Positions 1 through 6,560 of a stretch of DNA of 7,022 nucleotides are shown here, one piece after another. Numbering within the stretch: position 1 is the first letter of the stretch; each line of letters starts with the position of its first letter. This DNA comes from an uncultured Lachnospiraceae bacterium (lineage in GTDB: Bacteria; Bacillota_A; Clostridia; Lachnospirales; Lachnospiraceae), in assembly GCA_947175285.1 (NCBI GenBank), contig CAMWMM010000263.1, positions 1 through 7,022 on the forward strand, in the 5' to 3' direction. The position numbers were made by a program, and so were the translations under genes. Under the pieces are notes generated by a model, which was not told the DNA's origin, searched no databases, and saw only the letters and a list, made by a program, of their open reading frames with translations.

Positions 1-124
1 CCGGATAGGGAGCGGATTCTGCTTCCGGCTCGGGATGAGAGGGGTTGATGACAGGGGTATTGCAAAGCGGACATGTCTTTAAAGAACTTTCCAGTTTGAC
101 ACCACAATTGACACAGTATGACAT
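1..124 (-). CDS. Zinc-ribbon protein, N-terminal fragment (possibly DUF6320-like)
   Basis: This is the first 41 codons of a minus-strand gene that runs off the left edge of the window. The start is the ATG at 124-122, preceded by a strong GGAGGA ribosome binding site at 136-131 with a 6-nt spacer. The peptide begins MSYCVNCGVKL and carries two CxxC knuckles, C4/C7 and C18/C21, which is the classic four-cysteine zinc ribbon; both cysteine pairs are intact. A Pro/Glu/Ser-rich linker follows (residues 27-41), so the main domain must lie outside the window. It starts only 15 bp after the stop of the acyltransferase gene on the same strand, so the two are almost certainly co-transcribed. From memory, this N-terminus resembles proteins labelled DUF6320 in Lachnospiraceae, which continue into membrane segments, but that cannot be checked here. 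The function is unknown; the ribbon may serve as a structural or protein-contact module. Confidence 0.85.
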   Translation of the reverse strand, partial: MSYCVNCGVKLESSLKTCPLCNTPVINPSHPEPEAESAPYP

Positions 125-139
125 AATGAATCCTCCTTA

Positions 140-1456
140 TTAACGTTTGGCATCTCTGTTACTTTCGATGGTAACATGAATGCCGTCTTCGACAAGTTTC
201 CTGAAAAAATTACGTTCAACATCCGCCTCGGCAATGCTGCTGGCAAAATTTACGGTCAGGATATCTTCAAAACTGATGATAGCGCAGTTGGTACGGGAAG
301 AAAAAGGCTGTCCCATATAGATATCAAAGCGTTCGATATACGGTTTCATATCTTCCGGAACTCGTAAGGCTCCCATATTCGTCAGACCTGCCGAAGAATT
401 TTTATCCTGTACTTTGGTATAAAAAGTGCGGACAACGAAATCCTTAATAAAGAGCGGTACAACACGGATGACAGGATTGCGTTGTGTGGCGGCGTTCGTT
501 GTAATATCTCCCCGCAGGAATTTTTCATTAATATAGTATTTCATGTAGTGATGTACCTGCGTTACAATCTCTTCAAATGTATAATCGCCCAGCCGCGGAT
601 CAATAGAAGGATACACCATCGTAATAAAATTGCGCAGTGTCTTCGACGGAAAGAAACGTCTGAGATTTACAGGCATGGCAATTTTCACGGGTCTAAGATG
701 CAGGGGAACATCGTCTTCCTGCTTCTTTAACAGGGCATAGAGCAAAACGGCGTTTAAATATTCCGTCAGCGTGGCATGATATTTTTTGGCAACTGCCATC
801 ACTTCTTTAACGGACATAATGCCGTCGATAATATTTAATGTGTAAAACGGTTCTTTCGTGCCTCTGACACGGTATGTTTTCTCACCGGGACGGGGCGGTT
901 TGACGCGGGCGTTGGCGTAACGCATATAAGCGTCTTCCAATTCCTCCGGATCCGGTACGCTATGTATATCGAGTACAAAACCGGATGGCGTAATGGAATG
1001 CCCTAACAGTTCCAGATATACGGCGGTCAGTGTCTGCAGCACACACATACCTCCGGTACCGTCGCCCAGACAGTGATGCGCTTCAAGGGAAATTCGTCTG
1101 CCATAATAATAGACGCGGAGTAAATACCTGTTGTTTGCTTTAAAAGGCATGGGCATACACGGATTTTTTATATCCGGTGTGACGAAAGGACCGGGTCTGT
1201 TATTTGGCTCTAAATAGCGCCAGAAAACCCCTTTACGGATAGCGACTTTATAGGTTGGAAAGCGTAAAAGCGTCATATCCAATGCTTTCTGCAAAAGTTC
1301 CGGATTTACTTCTTCTTTCAGAAGAACGGATAAACGGTATACGGAAGAAAAGTCTTTTCTCTGCAATGTCGGATAAACGATAGCAGATAAATCCAGTTTA
1401 TACCAGACTTCCTTTTTATTCTTTTGTGGTATGCTGCTTTTTTTCTGATTAGACAC
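140..1456 (-). CDS. Acyltransferase of the condensation / alcohol acetyltransferase superfamily
   Basis: A 438-residue protein of the chloramphenicol-acetyltransferase-like fold that includes NRPS condensation domains, alcohol acetyltransferases and PapA5/wax-ester synthase enzymes. The catalytic HHxxxDG motif is intact at H127-H128-C-L-G-D132-G133. Other family-like blocks are PVNLRRFFPSKTLRNF (262-277, with a conserved-looking Arg) and SAGLTNMG (355-362), which precedes the C-terminal subdomain. H128 is the expected general base for moving an acyl group from a thioester, usually acyl-CoA, to an alcohol or amine. No signal peptide or membrane segment is seen, so it is probably cytosolic. There is no adenylation or carrier domain, so it is a stand-alone enzyme rather than part of an NRPS. 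The start is GTG at 1456-1454, chosen for the AAGGAGG site at 1470-1464 with a 7-nt spacer. It leads a minus-strand unit continuing into the zinc-ribbon gene and diverges from an esterase-type hydrolase. Acyl donor and acceptor cannot be predicted. Confidence 0.85.
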   Translation of the reverse strand: MSNQKKSSIPQKNKKEVWYKLDLSAIVYPTLQRKDFSSVYRLSVLLKEEVNPELLQKALDMTLLRFPTYKVAIRKGVFWRYLEPNNRPGPFVTPDIKNPCMPMPFKANNRYLLRVYYYGRRISLEAHHCLGDGTGGMCVLQTLTAVYLELLGHSITPSGFVLDIHSVPDPEELEDAYMRYANARVKPPRPGEKTYRVRGTKEPFYTLNIIDGIMSVKEVMAVAKKYHATLTEYLNAVLLYALLKKQEDDVPLHLRPVKIAMPVNLRRFFPSKTLRNFITMVYPSIDPRLGDYTFEEIVTQVHHYMKYYINEKFLRGDITTNAATQRNPVIRVVPLFIKDFVVRTFYTKVQDKNSSAGLTNMGALRVPEDMKPYIERFDIYMGQPFSSRTNCAIISFEDILTVNFASSIAEADVERNFFRKLVEDGIHVTIESNRDAKR

Positions 1457-1479
1457 AACCGTTCCTCCTTTATGTAATT

Positions 1480-1508
1480 AGTATACCACAGAATATGGAT
1501 TTTATGGT
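1480..1508 (-). promoter_or_regulatory. Predicted promoter of the acyltransferase / zinc-ribbon unit
   Basis: Read on the minus strand, an extended -10 element TGTGGTATACT spans 1490-1480: the hexamer TATACT is at 1485-1480, preceded by a TGTG -16 motif. At a 17-bp spacing the -35 position (1508-1503) reads ACCATA, a poor match to TTGACA, so activity would rest on the extended -10. The transcript would start near 1473, giving a leader of about 17 nt that holds just the ribosome binding site. It physically overlaps the plus-strand promoter. Confidence 0.6.
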
Positions 1509-1513
1509 AAAAT
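1485..1513 (+). promoter_or_regulatory. Predicted promoter of the alpha/beta hydrolase gene
   Basis: An extended -10 element TATGGTAAAAT lies at 1503-1513: the hexamer TAAAAT is at 1508-1513 with a TATG -16 motif. The -35 position at 17-bp spacing (1485-1490) reads ACCACA, matching TTGACA only in its last three bases. Transcription would begin near 1520, leaving a leader of about 36 nt. The weak -35 is mostly the complement of the opposing promoter's extended -10. Confidence 0.6.
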
Positions 1514-1555
1514 ATAGAACATATTGATGAAAAGGATAAACAAAGGAGCATTTCT

Positions 1556-2452
1556 ATGGCAATTTTAGAAAAAAGAAATCAGAATTTAATGAATTTAATC
1601 AAAAAAATGCACGGCGCTGTAGAAAATACGGACTTGGAGAAACACAGACAGTCACAGGACCATTTCGGCGTTTTGTTAGGAAGCAATAAGGAAGTAGATA
1701 TTAAGGAATTGGAAATAGACGGCATCCATGGAGAATGGATTTCTGTCAACAGGGCGCATATGAAAAAATATATTATTTTATATTGTCATGGGGGCGGTTA
1801 TTCCACGGGAAGCAGTATCTATGCCCGTACCTTAACAACGAAATTTGCAACTTCCACTTCGATGGACGTGCTGTGTTTTGATTACAGACTTGCCCCGGAA
1901 CATCCTTACCCGGCGGCAACGGAAGATGCGATGAAAATATGGAATGATTTGATGCTGTTGGGGTACGGCGCAAGGGATATCATTGTGGCGGGGGATTCTG
2001 CCGGCGGGAATCTGGCACTGTCATTAGTCCTGAAATTGAAACAGGAAGGCAGGCTTTTGCCGAGAGGCGTGATTTTAATGTCTCCGTGGACGGATTTGAC
2101 GGCATCCGGGAAATCCCATATAACAAGAGCGGAAATAGACCCGGTATTAAACGCTGATTATCTGAAGGAAATGACGTCAAATTATGCGGCGGGGGAGGAT
2201 TTGAAAAATCCGCTTATTTCCCCGTTGTTTGGTGATTTTACGGGATTTCCCCCTACTTATATTCAGGTCGGGGATAACGAGATGCTCTTGAATGATGCGA
2301 CGATGCTGCATAAAAGAATGGTAAAAGCAAATGTTTCCGTGAAAATGGATATTTTTAAAGGGATGTGGCATGTTTTTCAGATGTCGCCTTTTAAGACTGC
2401 GTATGAGGCGATGGATAAAAATGCAGAATTTATTTATGATATTTGCCGATAA
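1556..2452 (+). CDS. Alpha/beta hydrolase, hormone-sensitive-lipase family esterase
   Basis: A 298-residue cytosolic-type carboxylesterase (Abhydrolase_3 / family IV lipase type), of normal length for the family, expected to hydrolyse short acyl esters. Visible motifs in order are the oxyanion-hole HGGGY at 78-82, the FDYRLAPEHPYPAA block at 108-121, the nucleophile elbow GDSAGG at 146-151 with catalytic Ser148, and a terminal GMWHVF with catalytic His272. The acid normally sits in a DPLxD-type motif; here that region reads GDNEMLLND (239-247), so E242 is the best positional candidate, with D247 an alternative. Residues 1-60 would form the N-terminal cap. There is no signal peptide. The start ATG is supported by AAAGGAG at 1542-1548 with a 7-nt spacer. 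It is transcribed divergently from the acyltransferase gene, suggesting both act on the same ester-type metabolite, or that one undoes the other; this is inference. Amidase or deacetylase activity is also possible. Confidence 0.9.
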   Translation: MAILEKRNQNLMNLIKKMHGAVENTDLEKHRQSQDHFGVLLGSNKEVDIKELEIDGIHGEWISVNRAHMKKYIILYCHGGGYSTGSSIYARTLTTKFATSTSMDVLCFDYRLAPEHPYPAATEDAMKIWNDLMLLGYGARDIIVAGDSAGGNLALSLVLKLKQEGRLLPRGVILMSPWTDLTASGKSHITRAEIDPVLNADYLKEMTSNYAAGEDLKNPLISPLFGDFTGFPPTYIQVGDNEMLLNDATMLHKRMVKANVSVKMDIFKGMWHVFQMSPFKTAYEAMDKNAEFIYDICR

Positions 2453-2459
2453 AAAATCG

Positions 2460-2480
2460 AGTGCGCTGTTGCATTTTTCT
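2460..2480 (+). terminator. Weak candidate intrinsic terminator after the hydrolase gene
   Basis: Eight bases after the hydrolase stop codon, AGTGC (2460-2464) can pair with GCATT (2471-2475), including one G-U pair, around a six-base loop, followed by TTTCT. The stem is only five pairs and contains just two G-C pairs, so this is a weak call. No better terminator shape was seen before the next gene apart from the larger palindrome at 2534. Confidence 0.3.
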
Positions 2481-2496
2481 ATAGAATAAAAAAGGA

Positions 2497-2525
2497 TTTT
2501 CGGGAAAGAAGCAGAATATTATAAT
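2497..2525 (+). promoter_or_regulatory. Candidate promoter for the dgt-dnaG-rpoD-trmK operon
   Basis: A perfect consensus TATAAT lies at 2520-2525. The -35 position at 17-bp spacing (2497-2502) reads TTTTCG, a poor match, and there is no clear TG extension. Transcription would begin near 2532, so the 24-bp palindrome starting at 2534 would form the very 5' end of the message. The call rests on the -10 box and on its location upstream of the operon. Confidence 0.45.
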
Positions 2526-2533
2526 CAAGAACA

Positions 2534-2557
2534 CTGTGAAAAATTAATTTTTCACAG
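2534..2557. repeat. Perfect 24-bp palindrome upstream of dgt
   Basis: The half-site CTGTGAAAAATT is followed directly by its exact reverse complement, with no spacer and no mismatch. As DNA it could bind a dimeric protein; as RNA it would fold into an AU-rich hairpin whose centre must open to form a loop. There is no clean T-tract after it, so it is not a standard plus-strand terminator. It begins about 8 bp downstream of the candidate TATAAT box and is followed immediately by a second hairpin. Confidence 0.75.
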
Positions 2558-2585
2558 GCAAATTTGTGCATACGCCCAAATTCGC
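2558..2585. repeat. Imperfect inverted repeat (hairpin) in the dgt leader
   Basis: GCAAATTTGTGC (2558-2569) and GCCCAAATTCGC (2574-2585) pair at 10 of 12 positions around the four-base loop ATAC. The hairpin abuts the 24-bp palindrome with no gap and ends 26 bp before the dgt start codon. Two tandem hairpins in a short intergenic region resemble a dispersed intergenic repeat or a leader RNA structure; the sequence does not tell which. Confidence 0.6.
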
Positions 2586-2611
2586 GGGCTGAGTAAGGGT
2601 AGGGAACTCTG

Positions 2612-3616
2612 ATGAATATACGGGAAAGTTTGGAGCAGTGGGAAAAAGAATATTTAAGCCCTTATGCGAAGCTCAGTATGGAATCCAAAGGCAGGAACAA
2701 ACCGGAAGAGCAGTGTGATATCAGACCTGTGTTTCAAAGAGACAGAGACAGGATTATACATAGTAAGTCCTTCAGAAGACTGAAGGATAAGACGCAGGTG
2801 TTTTTGACACCGGAGGGCGACCATTACAGAACCCGTCTGACGCACACGCTGGAGGTCAGCCAGAATGCCCGTACCATAGCCAAGGCATTGCAGTTAAATG
2901 AAGATTTGGTAGAGGCAATCGCGTTAGGGCATGACTTAGGGCATACGCCTTTCGGACATGCAGGGGAACGCGCTTTAAACAGAGTGTGTCCGTACGGCTT
3001 TAAACATAATGAGCAGAGCGTCAGAACCGTGGATATTTTAGAAAAAGACGGTCTGGGAATCAATCTGACTTATGAAGTGAGGGACGGTATTTTAAATCAT
3101 CAGACGTCCGGGCTGCCGGAGACGTTAGAGGGCAGGGTTGTCAGATTTTCCGATAAGATTGCTTATATTCATCATGATATGGATGATGCCATCCGCGGCG
3201 GCATTCTGAAAGAATCGGATGTACCGAAAGAAATCGGAGAAGTCATAGGATTTAGCTGCGGACAGAGACTGGACTTTTTTATTCATGATATTGTGACAAC
3301 GAGCCGGGGAAAAAATGATATCCGAATGTCTCCGGATGCGGCGGAAGCTATGCGTAAGCTCAGGGAATTCATGTTTAAAAATGTATACCAGAATCCGGTT
3401 GCCAAGAGTGAAGAGGGCAAGGCGGAGGAATTAATCGAAACATTATATGATTATTTTTTAAACCATATAGACAATCTTCCGGCGTTCATGCTAAAGATAT
3501 TGGATACCGGGGAGCCGGTGGAGAAAGTAGTATGTGATTTCATCGGTTCCATGACAGACAGATTTGCGATTGCCACTTATCAGGAAATATATATTCCTAA
3601 AACGTGGCACGGGTAG
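2612..3616 (+). CDS. dgt: Deoxyguanosinetriphosphate triphosphohydrolase-like protein (HD-domain dNTPase)
   Basis: A 334-residue protein of the dGTPase-like family, which splits dNTPs into deoxynucleosides and triphosphate and so helps set the dNTP pool. Family signatures are SKSFRRLKDKTQVF (51-64), RLTHTLEVSQ (75-84), the HD motif GHDLGHTPFGH (106-116), HNEQS (132-136) and DKIAYIHHDMDDA (181-193). The expected metal ligands H78, H107, D108 and D181 are all present, so the enzyme should be active. Its length fits the shorter dGTPase-like class rather than the roughly 500-residue E. coli Dgt, and such proteins often accept several dNTPs, so strict dGTP specificity is not assured. The start ATG has only a modest AGGG site (2601-2604, 7-nt spacer). 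The stop lies 8 bp before the dnaG start. The long leader with two hairpins suggests control at this point, but no regulator is visible. Confidence 0.93.
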   Translation: MNIRESLEQWEKEYLSPYAKLSMESKGRNKPEEQCDIRPVFQRDRDRIIHSKSFRRLKDKTQVFLTPEGDHYRTRLTHTLEVSQNARTIAKALQLNEDLVEAIALGHDLGHTPFGHAGERALNRVCPYGFKHNEQSVRTVDILEKDGLGINLTYEVRDGILNHQTSGLPETLEGRVVRFSDKIAYIHHDMDDAIRGGILKESDVPKEIGEVIGFSCGQRLDFFIHDIVTTSRGKNDIRMSPDAAEAMRKLREFMFKNVYQNPVAKSEEGKAEELIETLYDYFLNHIDNLPAFMLKILDTGEPVEKVVCDFIGSMTDRFAIATYQEIYIPKTWHG

Positions 3617-3620
3617 GTGG
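3615..3620 (+). promoter_or_regulatory. Ribosome binding site deciding the dnaG start
   Basis: AGGTGG overlaps the last two bases of the dgt TAG stop codon and lies 4 nt before ATG 3625. No such site precedes the alternative GTG at 3604, so this favours the shorter 590-residue primase and suggests that ribosomes finishing dgt feed dnaG. Confidence 0.6.
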
Positions 3621-3624
3621 AGTT

Positions 3625-5397
3625 ATGTATTATCCGGATGAACTGGTAGAGGAAGTAAGGGCAAAAAATGATATTGTAGACGTAATTTCCGGCTATGTCC
3701 GTATGCAGAAGAAAGGCAGCAGCTATTTTGGACTGTGCCCTTTTCACAATGAGAAGTCACCGTCTTTTTCGGTGTCGAGGGACAAGCAGATGTACTATTG
3801 TTTCGGATGCGGTGCGGGCGGAAATGTCTTTACTTTTTTGATGGCATATGAGAATTGCTCTTTTCCTGAAGCCATTAAGGAACTGGCGGACAGAGTTGGT
3901 GTTGCGCTGCCTGAAATGGAGTATTCCGAAGAAGTAAAAAAAAGAGAGGGCAGAAAGGCAAAATTACTGGAGGTCAATAAGGAGGCGGCGAAATATTTTT
4001 ATTATTTACTGCGTTCTCCGAAAGGCGTCATAGGGCATCAATATCTGTCGGGCAGAGCGTTAAGCGAAGAGACGATGAAAAAGTTCGGGCTTGGTTTTGC
4101 CAGCGTGTCAAATAATGAATTGGTAAGTTATCTGCATTCCAAAGGATATGCGGACGAGCTTATTAAAGAGGCGGGATTGGCAAGTTTTGATGAAAGATAC
4201 GGTATGCACGATAAATTCTGGAATCGTGTGATGTTTCCGATTCAGGATATTAATCATAGAGTGATTGGATTCGGCGGCAGGGTAATGGGAGACGGAAAAC
4301 CGAAATATCTCAATTCCCCGGAAACGATGATTTTTGATAAAAGCCGGAATTTATATGGGTTGAATTTTGCAAGGACATCGCGTAAAAATAATATTATTTT
4401 ATGCGAAGGCTATATGGATGTCATAGCGATGCATCAGGCGGGATTTACGCAGGCAGTTGCCTCTCTTGGAACTGCCTTTACGGTGGGACAGGCTAATTTG
4501 TTACGGCGGTATACGAATGATGTACTGCTTGCCTATGACAGTGACGGTGCAGGCGTGAATGCCGCGCTTCGGGCAATCAATATCCTGCGGGAGAGCGGAC
4601 TTAGGGGCAGGGTCATTAATATGGAGCCGGCAAAAGACCCGGATGAATTTATTAAAGCAAACGGCGCGGATGCTTTTCAGGAAAGAATGGATAAAGCGGA
4701 AAACAGCTTTTTGTTTGAACTGCGCATTTTGGAAAGAGATTATGATTTAAACGACCCGGACTCCAAAACAGGATTTTACAGAGAGATAGCGAAGAAGCTG
4801 TGTAATTTTGAAGAAGAGGTGGAGCGGGAGAATTATATAGAGTCCGTAGCCGGAAAGTATCATATCGGCTATGAAAATTTACGGAAACTGGTCGTTTCCT
4901 ACGCCGCGAAGACGGGATTTGTCAAACCGGTGGAAAGACCGAAACCTACGGTATCATCTAAAAGCACACCGCAGGAGAATACAAAGAAGTCACAGAGACT
5001 GCTGCTTACTTGGATAACGGAGGAGCCGGAATTATACCCAAAGATTAAAAAGTATATTCAGGTGGAAGACTTTACAGAGACACTTTATCAGCAAGTGGCC
5101 GGTAAATTGTTTGAAGATTTAGAACAGGGGAATTTTAATCCGGCAGCGGTTATCAGTATGTTTCAGGATGAGGAAGAACAAAGAGAAGTGGCATCCCTGT
5201 TCAATACGAAGTTACAGGAAGTAACGACAGACGCAGAGAGGGAAAAAGCATTTCATGATATTGTGCTTACGGTCAAGCGTAACAGTTTTGAATACTATTC
5301 GAGCAGACTGGGAGCGGATATGAACGCACTGAATCAGGTAGTTTCCGGCAAAAAAGCACTGGAAGAACTTAGAAAAACGCATATTTCCCTGCGTTAA
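3625..5397 (+). CDS. dnaG: DNA primase
   Basis: A 590-residue replicative primase, which makes the RNA primers for lagging-strand synthesis and works with the replicative helicase. Three regions are visible. An N-terminal CHC2 zinc finger uses C38, H41, C59 and C62 ([14 protein letters not shown] then [11 protein letters not shown]). The RNA polymerase/TOPRIM core has GFGGR (215-219), PKYLNSPET (226-234), the catalytic glutamate E261 in CEGYMDV, the metal aspartates D305 and D307 in AYDSDGAG, and KDPDEF (337-342). A divergent helical C-terminal part, about 430-590, is expected to bind the helicase. All key residues are intact. I chose ATG 3625 because the mature N-terminus [20 protein letters not shown] matches clostridial primases and AGGTGG at 3615-3620 precedes it. 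An upstream in-frame GTG at 3604 would overlap dgt and has no ribosome binding site. The site spans the dgt stop codon, suggesting coupled translation. Confidence 0.96.
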   Translation: MYYPDELVEEVRAKNDIVDVISGYVRMQKKGSSYFGLCPFHNEKSPSFSVSRDKQMYYCFGCGAGGNVFTFLMAYENCSFPEAIKELADRVGVALPEMEYSEEVKKREGRKAKLLEVNKEAAKYFYYLLRSPKGVIGHQYLSGRALSEETMKKFGLGFASVSNNELVSYLHSKGYADELIKEAGLASFDERYGMHDKFWNRVMFPIQDINHRVIGFGGRVMGDGKPKYLNSPETMIFDKSRNLYGLNFARTSRKNNIILCEGYMDVIAMHQAGFTQAVASLGTAFTVGQANLLRRYTNDVLLAYDSDGAGVNAALRAINILRESGLRGRVINMEPAKDPDEFIKANGADAFQERMDKAENSFLFELRILERDYDLNDPDSKTGFYREIAKKLCNFEEEVERENYIESVAGKYHIGYENLRKLVVSYAAKTGFVKPVERPKPTVSSKSTPQENTKKSQRLLLTWITEEPELYPKIKKYIQVEDFTETLYQQVAGKLFEDLEQGNFNPAAVISMFQDEEEQREVASLFNTKLQEVTTDAEREKAFHDIVLTVKRNSFEYYSSRLGADMNALNQVVSGKKALEELRKTHISLR

Positions 5398-5447
5398 AGG
5401 AAAAAATAAAATTGTTTAACCCAGAAAAAGGAAGGATGGGCGAAGTA

Positions 5448-6560
5448 ATGGAAGAAAATGTACAGGCAAAGTTTGAAGAGCGGTTAAAAGAACTCTTAAC
5501 TATTGCTAAGAAGAAAAAAAATGTTTTGGAATATCAGGAAATCAGCGACTTTTTCCATGATTTATCATTGGAAGAGGAACAGTTTGACAAAATTCTGGAA
5601 ACATTGGAACAAAATGGTGTGGATGTCCTTCGGATTACAGAGGGGGACGATGATGATGACGAAGAAATCATTTTGACAGAGGAAGACGACGTTGATGTGG
5701 AGAACATCGATTTATCCGTGCCGGATGGCGTCAGCATTGAAGACCCGGTCAGAATGTATTTAAAAGAGATTGGTAAAGTGCCGCTTTTAAGTGCAGAAGA
5801 AGAAATTGAACTTGCCAAGAAGATGGAAATGGGAGATGAAGATGCGAAAAAGCGTCTTGCGGAAGCAAACTTGCGTCTGGTTGTCAGTATTGCAAAAAGA
5901 TATGTCGGACGCGGTATGCTTTTTCTTGATTTGATTCAGGAAGGAAACCTGGGTCTGATTAAAGCTGTGGAAAAATTTGATTACCGAAAAGGTTATAAGT
6001 TTTCTACTTATGCAACATGGTGGATTCGTCAGGCAATTACAAGAGCGATTGCCGATCAGGCGAGAACCATCCGTATTCCGGTGCATATGGTAGAAACAAT
6101 CAATAAATTGATTCGTGTCAGCAGACAGTTATTACAAGAATTGGGAAGAGAACCTACCCCGGAGGAAATTGCCGAGGAAATGAATATGCCGGTGGAAAGA
6201 GTCAGAGAGATTTTGAAGATTTCGCAGGAGCCGGTTTCTTTAGAGACTCCGATTGGCGAGGAAGAGGACAGTCATCTCGGAGATTTTATTCAGGATGATA
6301 ATGTGCCGGTTCCGGCGGATGCTGCGGCTTTTACCCTGTTAAAAGAGCAGCTTGTGGAAGTGCTTGGAACATTGACGGAAAGAGAGCAGAAAGTGCTGCG
6401 TCTCCGCTTTGGATTGGATGACGGACGTGCCAGAACACTTGAAGAGGTCGGCAGGGAATTTAATGTCACCCGTGAGCGTATCAGACAGATTGAAGCCAAG
6501 GCATTGAGAAAACTGCGTCATCCGAGCAGAAGCCGTAAGTTAAAGGATTATCTGGATTGA
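5448..6560 (+). CDS. rpoD: RNA polymerase primary sigma factor (sigma-70 / SigA)
   Basis: A 370-residue housekeeping sigma factor that directs RNA polymerase to -10/-35 promoters. From the chosen start, region 1.1 covers about 1-62 and an acidic run (GDDDDDEE) lies at 66-73. Region 1.2 has [16 protein letters not shown] from 99. Region 2 has [16 protein letters not shown] (141-156) and the -10 recognition/melting block [13 protein letters not shown] (185-197). Region 3 holds [12 protein letters not shown]. Region 4 ends with the -35 helix-turn-helix [20 protein letters not shown] (340-359). The length and the compact spacer between regions 1 and 2 fit Firmicutes SigA rather than the 613-residue E. 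coli protein. The start is uncertain: ATG 5448 ([13 protein letters not shown]) is chosen on homology, with AAGGAAGG at 5428-5435 upstream, while in-frame ATG 5436 and TTG 5412 would add 4 or 12 residues. The gene sits 50 bp after dnaG and overlaps trmK by one base. Confidence 0.95.
   Translation: MEENVQAKFEERLKELLTIAKKKKNVLEYQEISDFFHDLSLEEEQFDKILETLEQNGVDVLRITEGDDDDDEEIILTEEDDVDVENIDLSVPDGVSIEDPVRMYLKEIGKVPLLSAEEEIELAKKMEMGDEDAKKRLAEANLRLVVSIAKRYVGRGMLFLDLIQEGNLGLIKAVEKFDYRKGYKFSTYATWWIRQAITRAIADQARTIRIPVHMVETINKLIRVSRQLLQELGREPTPEEIAEEMNMPVERVREILKISQEPVSLETPIGEEEDSHLGDFIQDDNVPVPADAAAFTLLKEQLVEVLGTLTEREQKVLRLRFGLDDGRARTLEEVGREFNVTRERIRQIEAKALRKLRHPSRSRKLKDYLD

Noticed and set aside
482..730. 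82-residue plus-strand open frame inside the acyltransferase gene
   Set aside because: It lies opposite a well-supported coding region, has no ribosome binding site and its residue pattern resembles no family; it is an antisense shadow.
140..1456. Acyltransferase read as an NRPS condensation domain of a biosynthetic cluster
   Set aside because: It is a single-domain protein with no adenylation, carrier or thioesterase modules nearby, so a stand-alone acyltransferase is the better reading.
1318..1551. 77-residue minus-strand open frame spanning the divergent promoter region
   Set aside because: It overlaps the acyltransferase gene in another frame and covers both predicted promoters and the acyltransferase ribosome binding site; it looks non-coding.
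2477..2486. Short palindrome TTCTATAGAA after the hydrolase gene
   Set aside because: At ten AT-rich bases it is easily a chance occurrence and has no supporting context.
2453..2611. Possible riboswitch, T-box or small gene in the intergenic gap
   Set aside because: No T-box sequence, no recognised aptamer motif, no terminator/antiterminator pair with a T-tract and no open frame with a ribosome binding site were found; only the inverted repeats and a TATAAT box stand out.
3604..3624. Upstream GTG start for dnaG giving a 597-residue protein
   Set aside because: No ribosome binding site precedes it, it would overlap dgt, and the extra residues are not typical of primases, whereas ATG 3625 gives the familiar MYYPDE start.
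5534..5818. Ser-rich 94-residue minus-strand open frame
   Set aside because: The serine richness is the complement of the acidic GAT/GAA codons of rpoD; it is a shadow of the sigma factor gene.
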